A stretch of DNA of 64,000 bases from Acanthosoma haemorrhoidale (lineage: Eukaryota > Arthropoda > Insecta > Hemiptera > Acanthosomatidae): the NCBI GenBank assembly GCA_930367205.1, contig OV884011.1:118913866-118977865 (forward strand). Reading direction: 5' to 3'. Made by a program: the position numbers and the translations under genes. How positions within the stretch are numbered: the first letter of the stretch is position 1; each line of letters starts with the position of its first letter. Under the pieces are notes generated by a model that made no database searches, was not told the origin of the DNA, and saw only the letters and a list, made by a program, of their open reading frames with translations. This document shows, piece by piece, positions 1 to 12,000 of this stretch.

Positions 1-1578
1 CGCAAAGCCAGCCCACTGCAAGCAAGAAATGGATCATCAACTGACTTCCATTACCAAAGTGATTGTCGATGCTACTGCACCACCATCCCAAGCTGCTCAT
101 ATTATGAAAACTATTGTCTTGCGCAATAATTGGAAGAATAATTAGTAAAGGACAAGGGACTGTCCACCAAGCCTTTGATTTACATGTGTTTCTAATGGAA
201 TTGGAAAATTGTCTGTAATAACGACACCTGGCCATAACTTTTCCTAATAGGTGTTGAGGAAGACTTCAGTTCTTTAAGAAATATCACTTCTACACGATTT
301 AGTACTTTCCGAATTTGTGGAACTGTTGCATTTGAATTACAAGCAATTTTATAACTGAACACCATAAATAAAAATGTTTAAATCTTTGTATAATACCAGG
401 GTCAGTGGTTGAAGAATCGATATAGTGGTGGGTGATAGACAAACCCCTTTAATATGAAGATGATTTTTTTATAGAATGGCCTGGCGCATTATCTATCAAT
501 AATAAAAGTTCAAAACTAAAATTTTTTGGTAGTAATTAATCTTCAAACTTAAAAAAAAAAATAGTTATAAAATAAATTTTTCAACATTTCATATGTAATC
601 CATGCTTTTTTATTAGCTCTCCAGTGAACCAGAAATGTTGATGTCACACGATTAATACACATTGTCTTTGTTATATGTTCTCCAACTGCATTAGAACACA
701 AAAGTAAAGTTATCCTATCTTGAGATGCCTTGAAACCAGAAGCAGAAGTCTCATGTTTTGCAATAAATGGTCTGTTAGGTATTTTTGTCCAAAACAAAGC
801 AAATTCATCAACATTATGGACTTGTTCTATATAATTCCCTTCCTCTATAATTTTGGAAATCTTTGACCTGCTTCTGTATCTACTGATGGACTTTCTCCCA
901 TAATTTGCACATTACGCAAAGAAAATCTCTTCTTAAATCCGTCAAACCATAACTGGCTTTAAGCTTTAAATTGGAGTTAGTGCAATTCATAAGAAAAAAC
1001 GCCCTACGAATCTTTTAAATATTCGTAAACCTCAAGTGCCTTTTGTTTTATGCAATATTTCTCAAATGTATTTTATCTCTCTTCAAATCTAATAATGATG
1101 TAGTACTAGATATTATGGCTTGTATTTTGCTTTCATTTTGCCTTATTGTTCGAATAATAAATTTTTTAGCAATGGTTCACTGGCACCAGGTTTCAATTTA
1201 TCCTAAATTATAATTTTGTTGTCCAAAGATTTGTTTTCTTCTCAACTTCTTAGGTATTTCTGTTATTTAAGTACTAATGGCTAGAACAGAAATTTTTCCA
1301 ATATTATGTACAGTACTGTTTACCTTTTTTATGATTTACCTATTTACCTGTATTCTGAACCTTCTCGATTAAAAGAAATCTTATTTGAAACAATTTAAGT
1401 AACACTAACAATCTGTTCGCATTAAAATAATATTTCAAACTGAATCACATCTCACTATCAATATGTATTAATAGTAAAAATTAACATGTTTGAGTGAGCT
1501 TGCATAAATTGGTCCCTTATAACATGATTTCCAACAATGTGGAATGTATCCCCGCCCGGGTGGTATGGGAGTCTACTG
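1..1578 (-). pseudogene. Decayed pogo/Tigger-type DNA transposon, cut by the window start
   Basis: Minus-strand translation between about 950 and 1 gives pieces of a pogo/Tigger DDE transposase in order: IIEEGNYIEQVHNVDE (first catalytic Asp region), FWTKIPNRPFIAKHE, ASQDRITLLLCSNAVGEH, a WRANKKAW block, then LIDNAPGH (second Asp region) near 480-450, followed by a scrambled C-terminal part. Stops and frameshifts interrupt it. At 1578 the minus strand begins CAGTAGACTCCCATACCACC next to a TA, the likely terminal inverted repeat and TA target. The other end lies outside the window. Confidence 0.75.
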
Positions 1579-1804
1579 TATTTTTAACAGCTTTGAGCAC
1601 TTACCTGACAGATACAAAACTTTTTCTAGCCAGTTTTTAACAACCAGCAAAAAAAATGTCAAGCCTCTATGAAGTGGGTAACTAGGCCTTCACTGGGTTT
1701 GGAAATAATCTAGTGTTTGTTATGTATTAAACACATTGTCTCCCTTGTATTAGTGTTAGTTAGAAACAGTACAGTGTTAGTGGACCTATGCAGGCTGTAA
1801 TGAT

Positions 1805-1975
1805 GTAGGTTTTTTTAATAAAATCATGAAGACAAGCACGAGGCCGAGCAAATCCTGAGCAGACACATCCCCATCAGAATTCATCTACAGGAGAACTGGG
1901 AATCAAACCTAGATCCAGCACATATGCTAAGAAGATGGCTGGCTGAATGTCCTTTCAGGACAGGCTCATGCAAAT
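1805..1975 (-). repeat. tRNA-derived SINE-like remnant
   Basis: On the minus strand a polymerase III B-box-like motif (GGTTTGATTCCCAG) lies near 1909-1896, downstream of TTAGCATATG, and the segment ends in an A-rich tail near 1810. This is the layout of a tRNA-derived SINE. No full cloverleaf can be folded, so it is not a tRNA gene. Confidence 0.4.
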
Positions 1976-2212
1976 GATGCATTAATTTCATCAATCTAAC
2001 TCAAATTAGTTATTGTGGTTCAAGCTCCCATGAATTTTTATTAAGGGCAAAAAAAGCAGGTTATCTGCAAGATATCAACCTATACTAACAAGAGTGAGAA
2101 TGCTCATATTACTCCATAAGGTATCTACAAATTAAATTCTTAAATTATGTGATAATAGAGCTGTGATTATTATTGATCAGTTGCTTTCAATGAACTGGTG
2201 CAATTTTAATTA

Positions 2213-3469
2213 TCAAGTTGGCCAAAAAGTCCGTTCGGTTTTTTAAGCAAAAATAAGACACAACTTTTAAACACAAAGCGATTTATTCAATCAATGATAT
2301 AATTGCCGTTTTGTTCCAGTATCTTCTGCCATCTCATGGGCAGATTCATAATTCCATGCTCAAAGAATTTCCTGTTTTTACTGGCAAAAAAATTTTCCAA
2401 GTGGATTTTTACATCTTCTTCAGAGTTGAAGGTCTGTTCATTTAATGAATTTTGAAGAGACCGAAACTGGTGGAAATCTAAAGGTGCAAGGTTGGGCAAA
2501 TATAGAGGGTGCGGCAAAACTTCCCAGCCAAGGTCCAGTAACTTCTGGCGCGTCTGCAATGGAAGACAATCCCCTTACGGTTGGCTAGTTCTGGACTCTT
2601 CTGGTGGATCGCTGCATTTAATTTGTCCAGCTGGTCACAGTACACATCCGAATTGATGGTCCTGTTCATGGGAAGAAGTTCGTAAAAGACAACACCCCTC
2701 CAATCCCACCAAATCGAGAGCATAACCTTCTTTGGGTGAAGTCCTGCCTTGGGGGTTGTTTGTTGTAATTCGCCGCGCTTCCCTATGAGCGTTTGCGCTC
2801 CACATTGTTATAGACGATCCACTTTTTGTCCCCTATCATCATTCTCTACAAAAAAAGATCGTTTTCTTCACGTTTCCGCAATGAATCGCAGATGGAAATC
2901 CTATGGGCGAGGTTAACCTCACTAAGTTGATGGGGAACCCTAACATCGAGCCTGCTCTCGTAGCCAAGTTGATGCAGATGGTTTTCAACACTCGATTTGG
3001 ATATTTTGAGGATAACTGCAATCTCCCTAGTTGTATAACGGGTATTGGTGTCGACTAATTCCTTCACTTTATCACTGTTAATCTTAGTTGGCCGACCAGA
3101 GCGAGGTGAGTATTGAACCGAAAAATTTCCCGATCGAAATCTTGAAAACCACTTCTGGCACACACGTTCTGTAACAGCATTCTCTCCGTGTACAGCGCAT
3201 ATCTTCCTGCAAGTTTCCACTGCTTTCTTGCCTTTTTTTAAATAAAAAAGCATGAGGTGTCGATAATATTCGTTTTGGTTTTCCATTTTCAGGATGATCC
3301 TAAACACACAAGATACAATTGGTCTTGTCGGAATTTCGCATCAAACTACGTTGAAGTGTCTAGTATCTGACGAGAGCGCACTCGCAAGGGACGGACTGAA
3401 ATCAGCTAAATATTAGACTGCTTGAAGTTTCGTGACCACAAAAACGAACGGACTTTTTGGCCAACCCTT
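2213..3469 (-). mobile_element. mariner element with intact termini
   Basis: A 1257-bp element with matching terminal inverted repeats: the left end reads GTTGGCCAAAAAGTCCGTTC from 2217, and the right end is its reverse complement, finishing at about 3465. The match covers roughly 25 bases with one mismatch. TA dinucleotides at 2211-2212 and 3470-3471 are the target duplication. Length and TA target are those of mariner. It encodes a frameshifted transposase on the minus strand. Confidence 0.93.
2287..3307 (-). pseudogene. mariner transposase, frameshifted
   Basis: Transposase of the mariner group, about 340 codons if intact (the usual family length), broken into three frames. Block 1 (3307-2846) is the DNA-binding half: a helix-turn-helix region with ERVCQKWFSRFRSGNFS and SPRSGRPTKI, then YTTREIAVILKISKSSVENHL. 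It ends at DLFL where the first catalytic Asp motif should follow. Block 2 (about 2790-2478) has MLSIWWDWRGVVFYELLP, but the expected HxDN motif reads FHCRRARSYW after a frame change. Block 3 (2559-2287) has LPNLAPLDFHQFRSLQNSLN with the third Asp in LDFH. Frameshifts near 2850 and 2555 make it inactive. Confidence 0.92.
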
Positions 3470-3471
3470 TA

Positions 3472-6400
3472 GAATAAATTAAAATAATTTAAGGTAAATA
3501 TATTAACAATAACATTCATATAAATATAAAATATCGTAAAAACTAAATATTTTAAATTCCTAAGAAATTTGTTCAAAATTCTTTACTATTTGGAATTTAA
3601 GTAGTTAAATTTTTTCAAATAATTAAAAAATATGGATAGTAAAGCTTCTTTGAATTAATTATAAGTAAAACAAGCTTTTTTGATTAAAAAACAAAAATGG
3701 ATCTTAAGATATTACCTAAGAAAATACTTTCATTTTCAAATAAATTATATGCAAGTTAAGTATGATCTTGCACACTTTCAAGATTAAAACAAAATCTAAA
3801 TATCATAAGACACTTAAGAAATAGTGAATAAAACTGATAATATACTTTATTTTTCCTTCACAAAGCCTTCTTTCTCAATTCTACATAAGACCAGTTTTAT
3901 CTCAGAAACAAAACCCCTCATCCTTTATTATTGATGTTTTAACTCAACAGCCTTCCCCCTTCAAAATCAAAAATCGAGTTATTGGTATAAACAATGATTC
4001 CAGATGAGATAATGATTTCCATAAACTTTGAATGATTCCAGCAACAATCTTCTCTTCTCCTAAATGTGGAAAGTAACATAGCAGAACCATGGTTTCAGGT
4101 ATGGAAGCATTTCCGGGTTTCTTGAGAATGTATAAGAATTGATAGGATCACTTCAAATATGATAGACATTGAATTCTAGCAGCCATTATTTATCATCCAT
4201 GAAGCACCTGTAACGATAATTGACTTCATTAAGCCAATTTACTTTCAAAAGACATCATTACATCAATGATTCTAGCAACATAAAGACTAAATGATTTATT
4301 TCGCTTGAGCTCTATTATTATAAGATTCAAAATAAACCCATTATATGTATTAGTTTTTAGAATAAGTGACATACTATGTAGAGGAGTGTAGAATGTCCAA
4401 CTTATACTACTGTAGGTTCATAACAGAGTACAACAATAATAGAATTACCTTCTAATGGCATTGTTAGAAAGAGTGAAAACCTACAGATAGATTTCCGATT
4501 CCTGGTAATGTGGTCTGTCTTAATAGTACCCAACTAAAAAATGAACAAAACATGTGCTTGGAAATTCTAAATAGGAAGTGTCCCTCAGAGTAACCATAAA
4601 AATAATATTTATGTAGCTATTCCTAGAATAAATTATCATACAAAGCAAAGGAAAATCTCTACCCTGTTTATGATAACCTTGATGATCATAATCATAACCC
4701 CAACAGTGGAATTGAAGTTTGTTTTAATACTAATTATTTATGTTCAAGAAATTTCATTTCAAATATTTTTCATATATTTCACTTCCGCTATTCAGCAAAG
4801 TAGCGGTTATTATAGAACTGTTGGAAGAAAATTAACAACAAAAAAGATTAAGGAATGTTAAAGTAAAGTAAAAATTAAAACAATTTTAACATATTCAAAT
4901 TATTATAATATAGTAATAATTAGGTTTGATTTTTAGATGACATTTTCAAATATCACAGAGGAGAACCTGAAAAACCATGAGTAATAAGAGAATTAATTCA
5001 TTCAGCGTTTGATGTGCTCAATAATCTGTAAAAAGAAAATCTCCTGACCAAGTGTATGATCATCTATGTTTGCCTTTTTTTAGTTAATAAAAAAGTATAT
5101 TTGGACAGATATATGAAAGATGATTTCCTTCGATGATTTAAAAGCAAGGTATTACAGTACATTTTAAACATCAGAGAAATGTGAGAAGTAAAATTCAAAT
5201 TTTTAATTCTAACAATTGACATCGCTTTCTAATGCCCAAAACAGTTGACACTTAAAGAATAATTGACTAATCGGAAATAAAATAACATAAAAAGTGACAG
5301 ATCAAGCTTCAAAATGTGAGAATTAAACAGAAACTGTGCGCTTAAACAAAGAAAAGTACATATCTTACCTACTATACCTCTTTGGCAAGCTATTAGGGTA
5401 CACAAAACCTGGTTTTTTTATTCATATCTAATAAAATTGCCAAATAAATAAATAGGTACTATAATAACCAAAATGATGCTTTACTAGACCTATTGCACAA
5501 ATATACTATAGTGATTAATTCATTTTTAATTATTTATTTTGAAACAAAACATTTTCCAGAATAAATGAATCTAGCTCAAATTAATATCAATTGAGAATAC
5601 TTTGAATAAGGAGTCGCAAAATTAAAAATAAAGGTTACTATCTAAAAAAAAAAGTGGGAAAAGTAGATGAAATGAAAAATTACTCAGTTAAATCTTATAA
5701 TAGCCATTAATATATTATTTTAAAAACTGATTTTGTTTTACATTATTTCAATAATATTTGTGACAGATGATTATATAGTTATAATTCAATGTAAGTCTAA
5801 AATAATTGTTGAAAGATTAATAAATATATATATATAAATGCAGCAAGTGTGGATAAATAAGAATTTAACATACAACTAATAAATTTACAGTTTAACTAAA
5901 GTATAAATGAATATAATAATGACTCACAATATATTACAAAATCTACCAAAAATTTAAATTACAAAAAAAGTGCTATAATACATTAAATACAGTAAAAATA
6001 ACTGTACATTATGATCTTTCACTAGTTGATGAAAGTTTTAATTGAATTCCAGGCTTAATAGCAAGTTCAATGCCATTGAATGAAGTTAAAAAAAAATGTC
6101 TATAATGAATCTGAAAATTATGTTATGTATACACTCTAAAACCGAGAATTTCATCTTGTCAATGTGATTACAGATACTTGGTTTCAATATTTGATAATTG
6201 TTTTAATAAATGTCAGCAATAATCTGTAGCATATACCATTATAACTTTTATATATTCATTAAATAAAACTAAATACCTATGTAACTTATTAATATGAACT
6301 AAAAAAAGTCCATCAAATTTTGGCCTGCAGCATATATGTTACTACTTAGCTTCAAACTTAGCTTCCGATATTGTTGCCCATTGTTTATTTAATGACTGTT

Positions 6401-9097
6401 AATTATAAATTATTGCTAAGGTAAACAAGTAACTAAATATTATTCAAACGACAAGCACATTTTTGTAAGAGATATTTTAGAAACTATCGATTGTAAAGCT
6501 ACTAAAGATAAAAAATTCAGTGAGATGGTTTCATCTTAAACCAGACTAAGCTAAATAAAAATAGACCATTTTAAATTATTATGTTGATGCAATCAATATA
6601 CTGTGTGGTCATCATAAGCAACTATGCTACAAAATATCTACAAATATGTCATCATAAAGCATATTATACATTTTGAAAGACAATTTAACAAACATAATGA
6701 CAATAATCAAAAGGACTCTTAGTTTGGATAAAACTGAAACCCATTTAAAGCAAAAGTTTGAAAATTAAATTAAAAAGTTAAAAATATATAATTCTTATAA
6801 TAAGAAACACGCCTCTCTTACTTATAGTACATTAATAAATACACATACAAACTAATTATCATATTATTAACACTTCCATTTGAATAGTGTTTTCAGAGAA
6901 TGAACATAAATTCAGAATTCATCAATTATAGGTATTACACACTTAATCAGAACAGTGTAATATGAATACTTAAACTTTACAGTTTTAATTAACTAACTAA
7001 AGGATGGTTATAATTCTAGAAAATATGTCAGTAATACATTCAGACTGTAACTTGTCTTACTCTACTGAACATTTTGAAAAATCAATGATAAATTCAGTCA
7101 AAACTTTTTACCAAAATAAACAAACTAATCATAAGTTTGTAGCAGGTTATAGTTATATAGTTCAGTAAAATATTATCAATAACTTAATACTTAGACTTCA
7201 AACACTGCAGCAGAGTTCCGAATCAGCTAGTTTTGGAAAATTCCTAGAAATTAAATTACAATCTTACTTAAACAATCTCCCTTCAAGCTTTTCCCTTTCT
7301 CAATAATTACAAGTTATTTATAAATTATTAGATAAATATTATTTAGAAATTGGTCATTGATTTCCTTCTGTTCTCATAGTTAGATAAGTTTGGAGATTCA
7401 CTCTAAATGCCTAATTTTGCTTTTATTGATGTTGGAACTAATAGTAGATCTAGACTGCGTTAACTAATTCTTGTAACTTGGCAAGCTGAGGGTTTATTCA
7501 ATATTTGTTAATCCAGTATGAATAATCAGATTTCCTACATTGATTAAAAAACAGAAGGTAAATAAAAAATCAGATCAACCAATACTTCTTTTTTCTCTTG
7601 ATATGACAGGTTTTCCCTCAGCACCTCTCTGACCACTATCAGACAGAGTCCATACCCTCACTAGCTTCAGTATAATCTCACAGGACCAGTAGCCCCGTGG
7701 CCAAGACAGACTGCATCAAGTAATACCAGTGATTATTTTATGAAGACCAGAACTTATTGAAAAAGTAACTGATAAATTATTCCATAACTGCCTCGAACTA
7801 GTCATAACCTTACCAATAACCAAGCCTAACCTATATAACACAAGGTGAAAATTCAGACAGTTATCATTAAGCTCCAATTAATTGAACTTAAGAATTTTGT
7901 ACAGAAAACATAATAATACACTTTAAGATTATATTTTATTTACAATCAGCAAATATTATAAAGAAAAACTGCAATGCTGCTAGTTCAGCCGCGACTCAAA
8001 CAGTTTAAAATAGTGGATGCTAAGTAACTTTTTACTGAGTTCACTGAGAGAAATCAAGGTATAATAACTTGATGAGGATATTACAATGGTAATATGCGAT
8101 TGGCAACGTTCAACATTATTTTTCACAACATACCCATTACTGTAATGTAAACAATAATTCTTGTTTGTCATTCAGAGAAATGCAGGTGACGATAAGATAT
8201 AAATAGTATAAGTGATAGAAAACATCGAGACTAATTGAAAATCCATTCTATGTATAACTTATTATTAAATGAATGATCACAAGCACTTGTCAAAGTATGT
8301 GCATTAACAAATGCTAATAACTTACATTTATTTATAGTTTATCATGTTGGCTAGAAGTTCGCTTAACAAAGATAACACAAACCTTTAAATATTGACAATC
8401 AATACCCTAGAGATAATATTTTAGGATAATAAAAAGTAACTTGATTAAAATCAATCAAATTGCAGCCATGGGTCCACTTATTAAGCCAGTAAGGGGTATT
8501 CTTATCAACTTAACCAACCACTTATCAAACCAGCAATAACAAAATAAGTAAATACTTGGCTTCATATACAACTGACAAATCAATTAATTTGAGCTACATT
8601 TTGCAGTAATATAATATGCAAGATATACCCCCCCCCCATAGTGATAAATGGTTTATAATTGACATGGAAAAAGTAACAACATACTTAAATCTATATATTA
8701 GACAGTAAAGATTAAATCATTTCTAGAACACTCGGAATCAAATTTTATAATAGAGTAAACTATGATAAACTAATGAGTTTAACTGAAGTGTTTTCCTGTT
8801 TCTTTGAATATTATATAATAATATATGCTGCTATAATGAGTTGTATTAAAGTGTTTAATGGTAAGGCCTTAAAATGAATTTGTGGACCTCAGGCATCGTC
8901 TCATTGAAAAATTTCAAACATATTTCATCCCAAACTGAGTAAAAATTTTGTTGAATACATTAAACTACTTTAAATTATTTTATGGTGATGTGGTAAGTTA
9001 ACTAGGTTTCAAATAACTAAAAAATATCGTGAAGACACTAATCATCTAAAAGTATAAAAAAAATAAATAAATAAAACAAGAACATTTAGAACATAAG
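3472..9097. other. AT-rich non-coding stretch, probably Csp 3'UTR and intergenic
   Basis: No coding exon or recognisable transposon was found. The part nearest 9098 is likely Csp 3'UTR. It contains a C-run at 8630-8638 and a 53-base segment at 8943-8995 that recurs at 9339-9391. Confidence 0.5.
8943..8995 (+). repeat. 53-base direct repeat, copy A
   Basis: Matches 9339-9391 at 50 of 53 positions by eye (starting AAATTTTGTT and ending GATGTGGTA). The two copies are 396 bases apart and bracket the last Csp coding exon. Confidence 0.85.
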
Positions 9098-12000
9098 TTA
9101 AAAAGTGACATGTGGACCTGAAGACGTACTACCTGGAGTATAGGTAACTTGATCTGAAGTCTTGAGGCTTGTAGCTTCACTGGGGGCGGGCATCGCGAAG
9201 GCCTGCTGGGAAGTAGGTTGTGATGTAACTGTTGGTTCTCCAGTTGCACCTTCATCTTCACTGTCCTCCTGACACAAAGTCCAAAACTAATCACACTGCT
9301 TTCAATTAAATAATCATTGATATAAATTTAAAAAATATAAATTTTGTTAGATACATTAAAGTACTTTAAATTATTTTATGGTGATGTGGTAGTCCATTTT
9401 CAAACAAACAATGAATAATTATAATACAATTGATGGGGGCGGGCACTGAAGTTGCCTGGAAACTTGAGTAAAAGTTTTCTTTGGCAACTTAAAAGGACAC
9501 TAACCAGTAAATAATTATTCTCTTAGGCTAAGATAGTAGTTACATGGCCAATATGGGCTACAAAATCAACGGAAATTCAATTTTGGTGAAGTTGAGTGTC
9601 TAAATAGCATATCTGCAGATATTAATGCAGTATGCTTGACTAATGTGTGGTCAGGTAGAGGATTGTAAAGTATACACTCTAAACTTCAGCTTGGAGGACA
9701 GAGGACAGACACCACAAGTTTGGAAATAACCCCTACTGTCTGTCTGAGGAGTAGAGAGTGGACCATGACAGATATTATACTCATGAGAGTGCTCTGTAGA
9801 GGAGTACTATTATTTTATTCTTTGTACTCCACAGTGCGTTTGTCTACCCATTAATAAAGGCAGCCATTGCTTCCTTCTCAATCCATATTGGTAGTACAGG
9901 CAAATCAGAACTTCCTTTGCTCATCATAAATGATGACAAAGAGGTTTGGATGAGTCACACCAGTCATTTTTAAGATTCAAGCCAAAGAGAAATTTTATAA
10001 TATAGCGTAACACAGTTTGAAGGCTTAAAAAGCAGAAATTAAACTAGGTAGCTCCAACTAACTAAGCCAAATATCAGATGCTCTCTGCTATAGCCGCATA
10101 CAAGCCTTACTCAATCCTTTTGTAATATGATCCAACAGACCTTTTTGTAATAATACTATTTCCTGAATGTTTACAGTACAGATGTTTTCTAAAAGCTTTA
10201 AATATTTAAGAAGATATTCCCAACAAATTTATCACAAAAACTTTGAGGTGTTACAGCCTCAAAATTACACCCCTTATATTTTTGTCAAATCTGACCAATT
10301 TTTAAGAATGTAGCAAGTATTGTTTCATGTTTTAGGAATAGAGGTTGGTGTTTTAGGGATATGTTTTCATGTTTTCGGGGTTGGTGATCTAGGCTGAAAA
10401 ATAGTAATACAGCATCTATAACATACTGCCACACCATTTTCTATGTTGGCTAACTTAATTTGTGGGATAGCTTTGAATTTATTTTTGCTTCAATGTGTCC
10501 TTAAATATAGCAAAAACCTTTAAAACAAGAACAAAATCTGAACATTAAATTTTAAAAAGATTTTAACAAGTGACCTTAGAAATCTTAAAAGTTTAAGAAA
10601 TGAGACAGCAATGTTTGATATTTACTTATTATTTTCAAAATTTTCAATACTTCATCTTAATCGAAACCACATTTTTTACATTCCGTTTTTATCGTTTGTT
10701 TTTTTTAAATCAATTATCACGATTCAAGATACATTAATATTAATGTGAAATTTGTATTTCTCAAGCATAAACCCAATTTGAGCATCAGCAAGCTAACAAA
10801 GAAATTAATTTGATGTAATAAATTACTGTGCGACTGCCTGGTCCTTTCTAAAATCAATAAATAAATTTGAATTAAAAAAACAAAAATGTGAAGACAAATA
10901 AACTTAAAACAAGAATGCAACACTTCAGAAAATAACAAAAAAGAAGTTTGATGATAATGGTTAAGGGGGGGGGCAAGTGAAATTAAGCTTATCTATCATT
11001 TCACAGGCAAAAATAAAAGCAGAATTTAACAGGCATATAATAAGCAATAGAACTTAAATAAAAATTATGACATGAATCTGAAAATGATTTATACAGCACC
11101 TCAACCAGTGTTCTTTTCCAATTGTTTATTACATACTATCCCAGTCAAAAAGCTTTTTATATTCAATCACCTTTTTTTTAACTAGCTTATGACTGAAACA
11201 GTTAATGATTTGTGGGTAAAAGAACATACTGCTAGCAAGAATCTAACTACACAATTTTATAATAGTACATGTCTCTAACACATAATTGAAATTGCCTTAA
11301 AACCAAAAAGCCAGCCCAATCAAAAGATGGGGGAATATGGCCCAGAATAATGGGATACTACTCACATCCCTCCCCAAGATATTATTATTACTAGAACAGT
11401 ACTGTTAAATTTCTGGAAAATGAGGGTTTTTTTTTTGTCACATATAATGATTGAATTTAGTTTTAAACAATCTAATATCTCATGATGGAGTGGAATGTCG
11501 ACTATGCCTCATTATTTAAGAATGTTTCAACCATCCGTATCCTTTAACTAGGCATCCAAATGGATAGGATAATTAGTGTAAAATGTATTTATTAAGGCAC
11601 TAATGTAATGTAGCTAAGATCAGGCAGCCAAATAAATTATTTATTATGGTTCAACTATTGCACAATTTATTTTTGCATGCAGTAACTATCAACCTATTTT
11701 TCTCCGTTCAATCATTCAACATAGCTAGAATATCATACCCCTTTTAAAAATAAAAGGTGCAATAATACAAAGAATATTTAAAATCAATAAACTGTAACAT
11801 TACATATGATGATAGGATGTATTTGTTAAGAATCAAACAAGGATATATATACAGATGTTAAAGAAGTGTGGTAATCATAATTTACAAAAATTTGGTATAA
11901 AACAATAGGTAGTTTATCAAATAATACATTAACAAAACTGTCAGTTAAATTTTAAAAAATGAGGAAAAAATTAGTGAAGTTATTAACAAGAATAATAATT

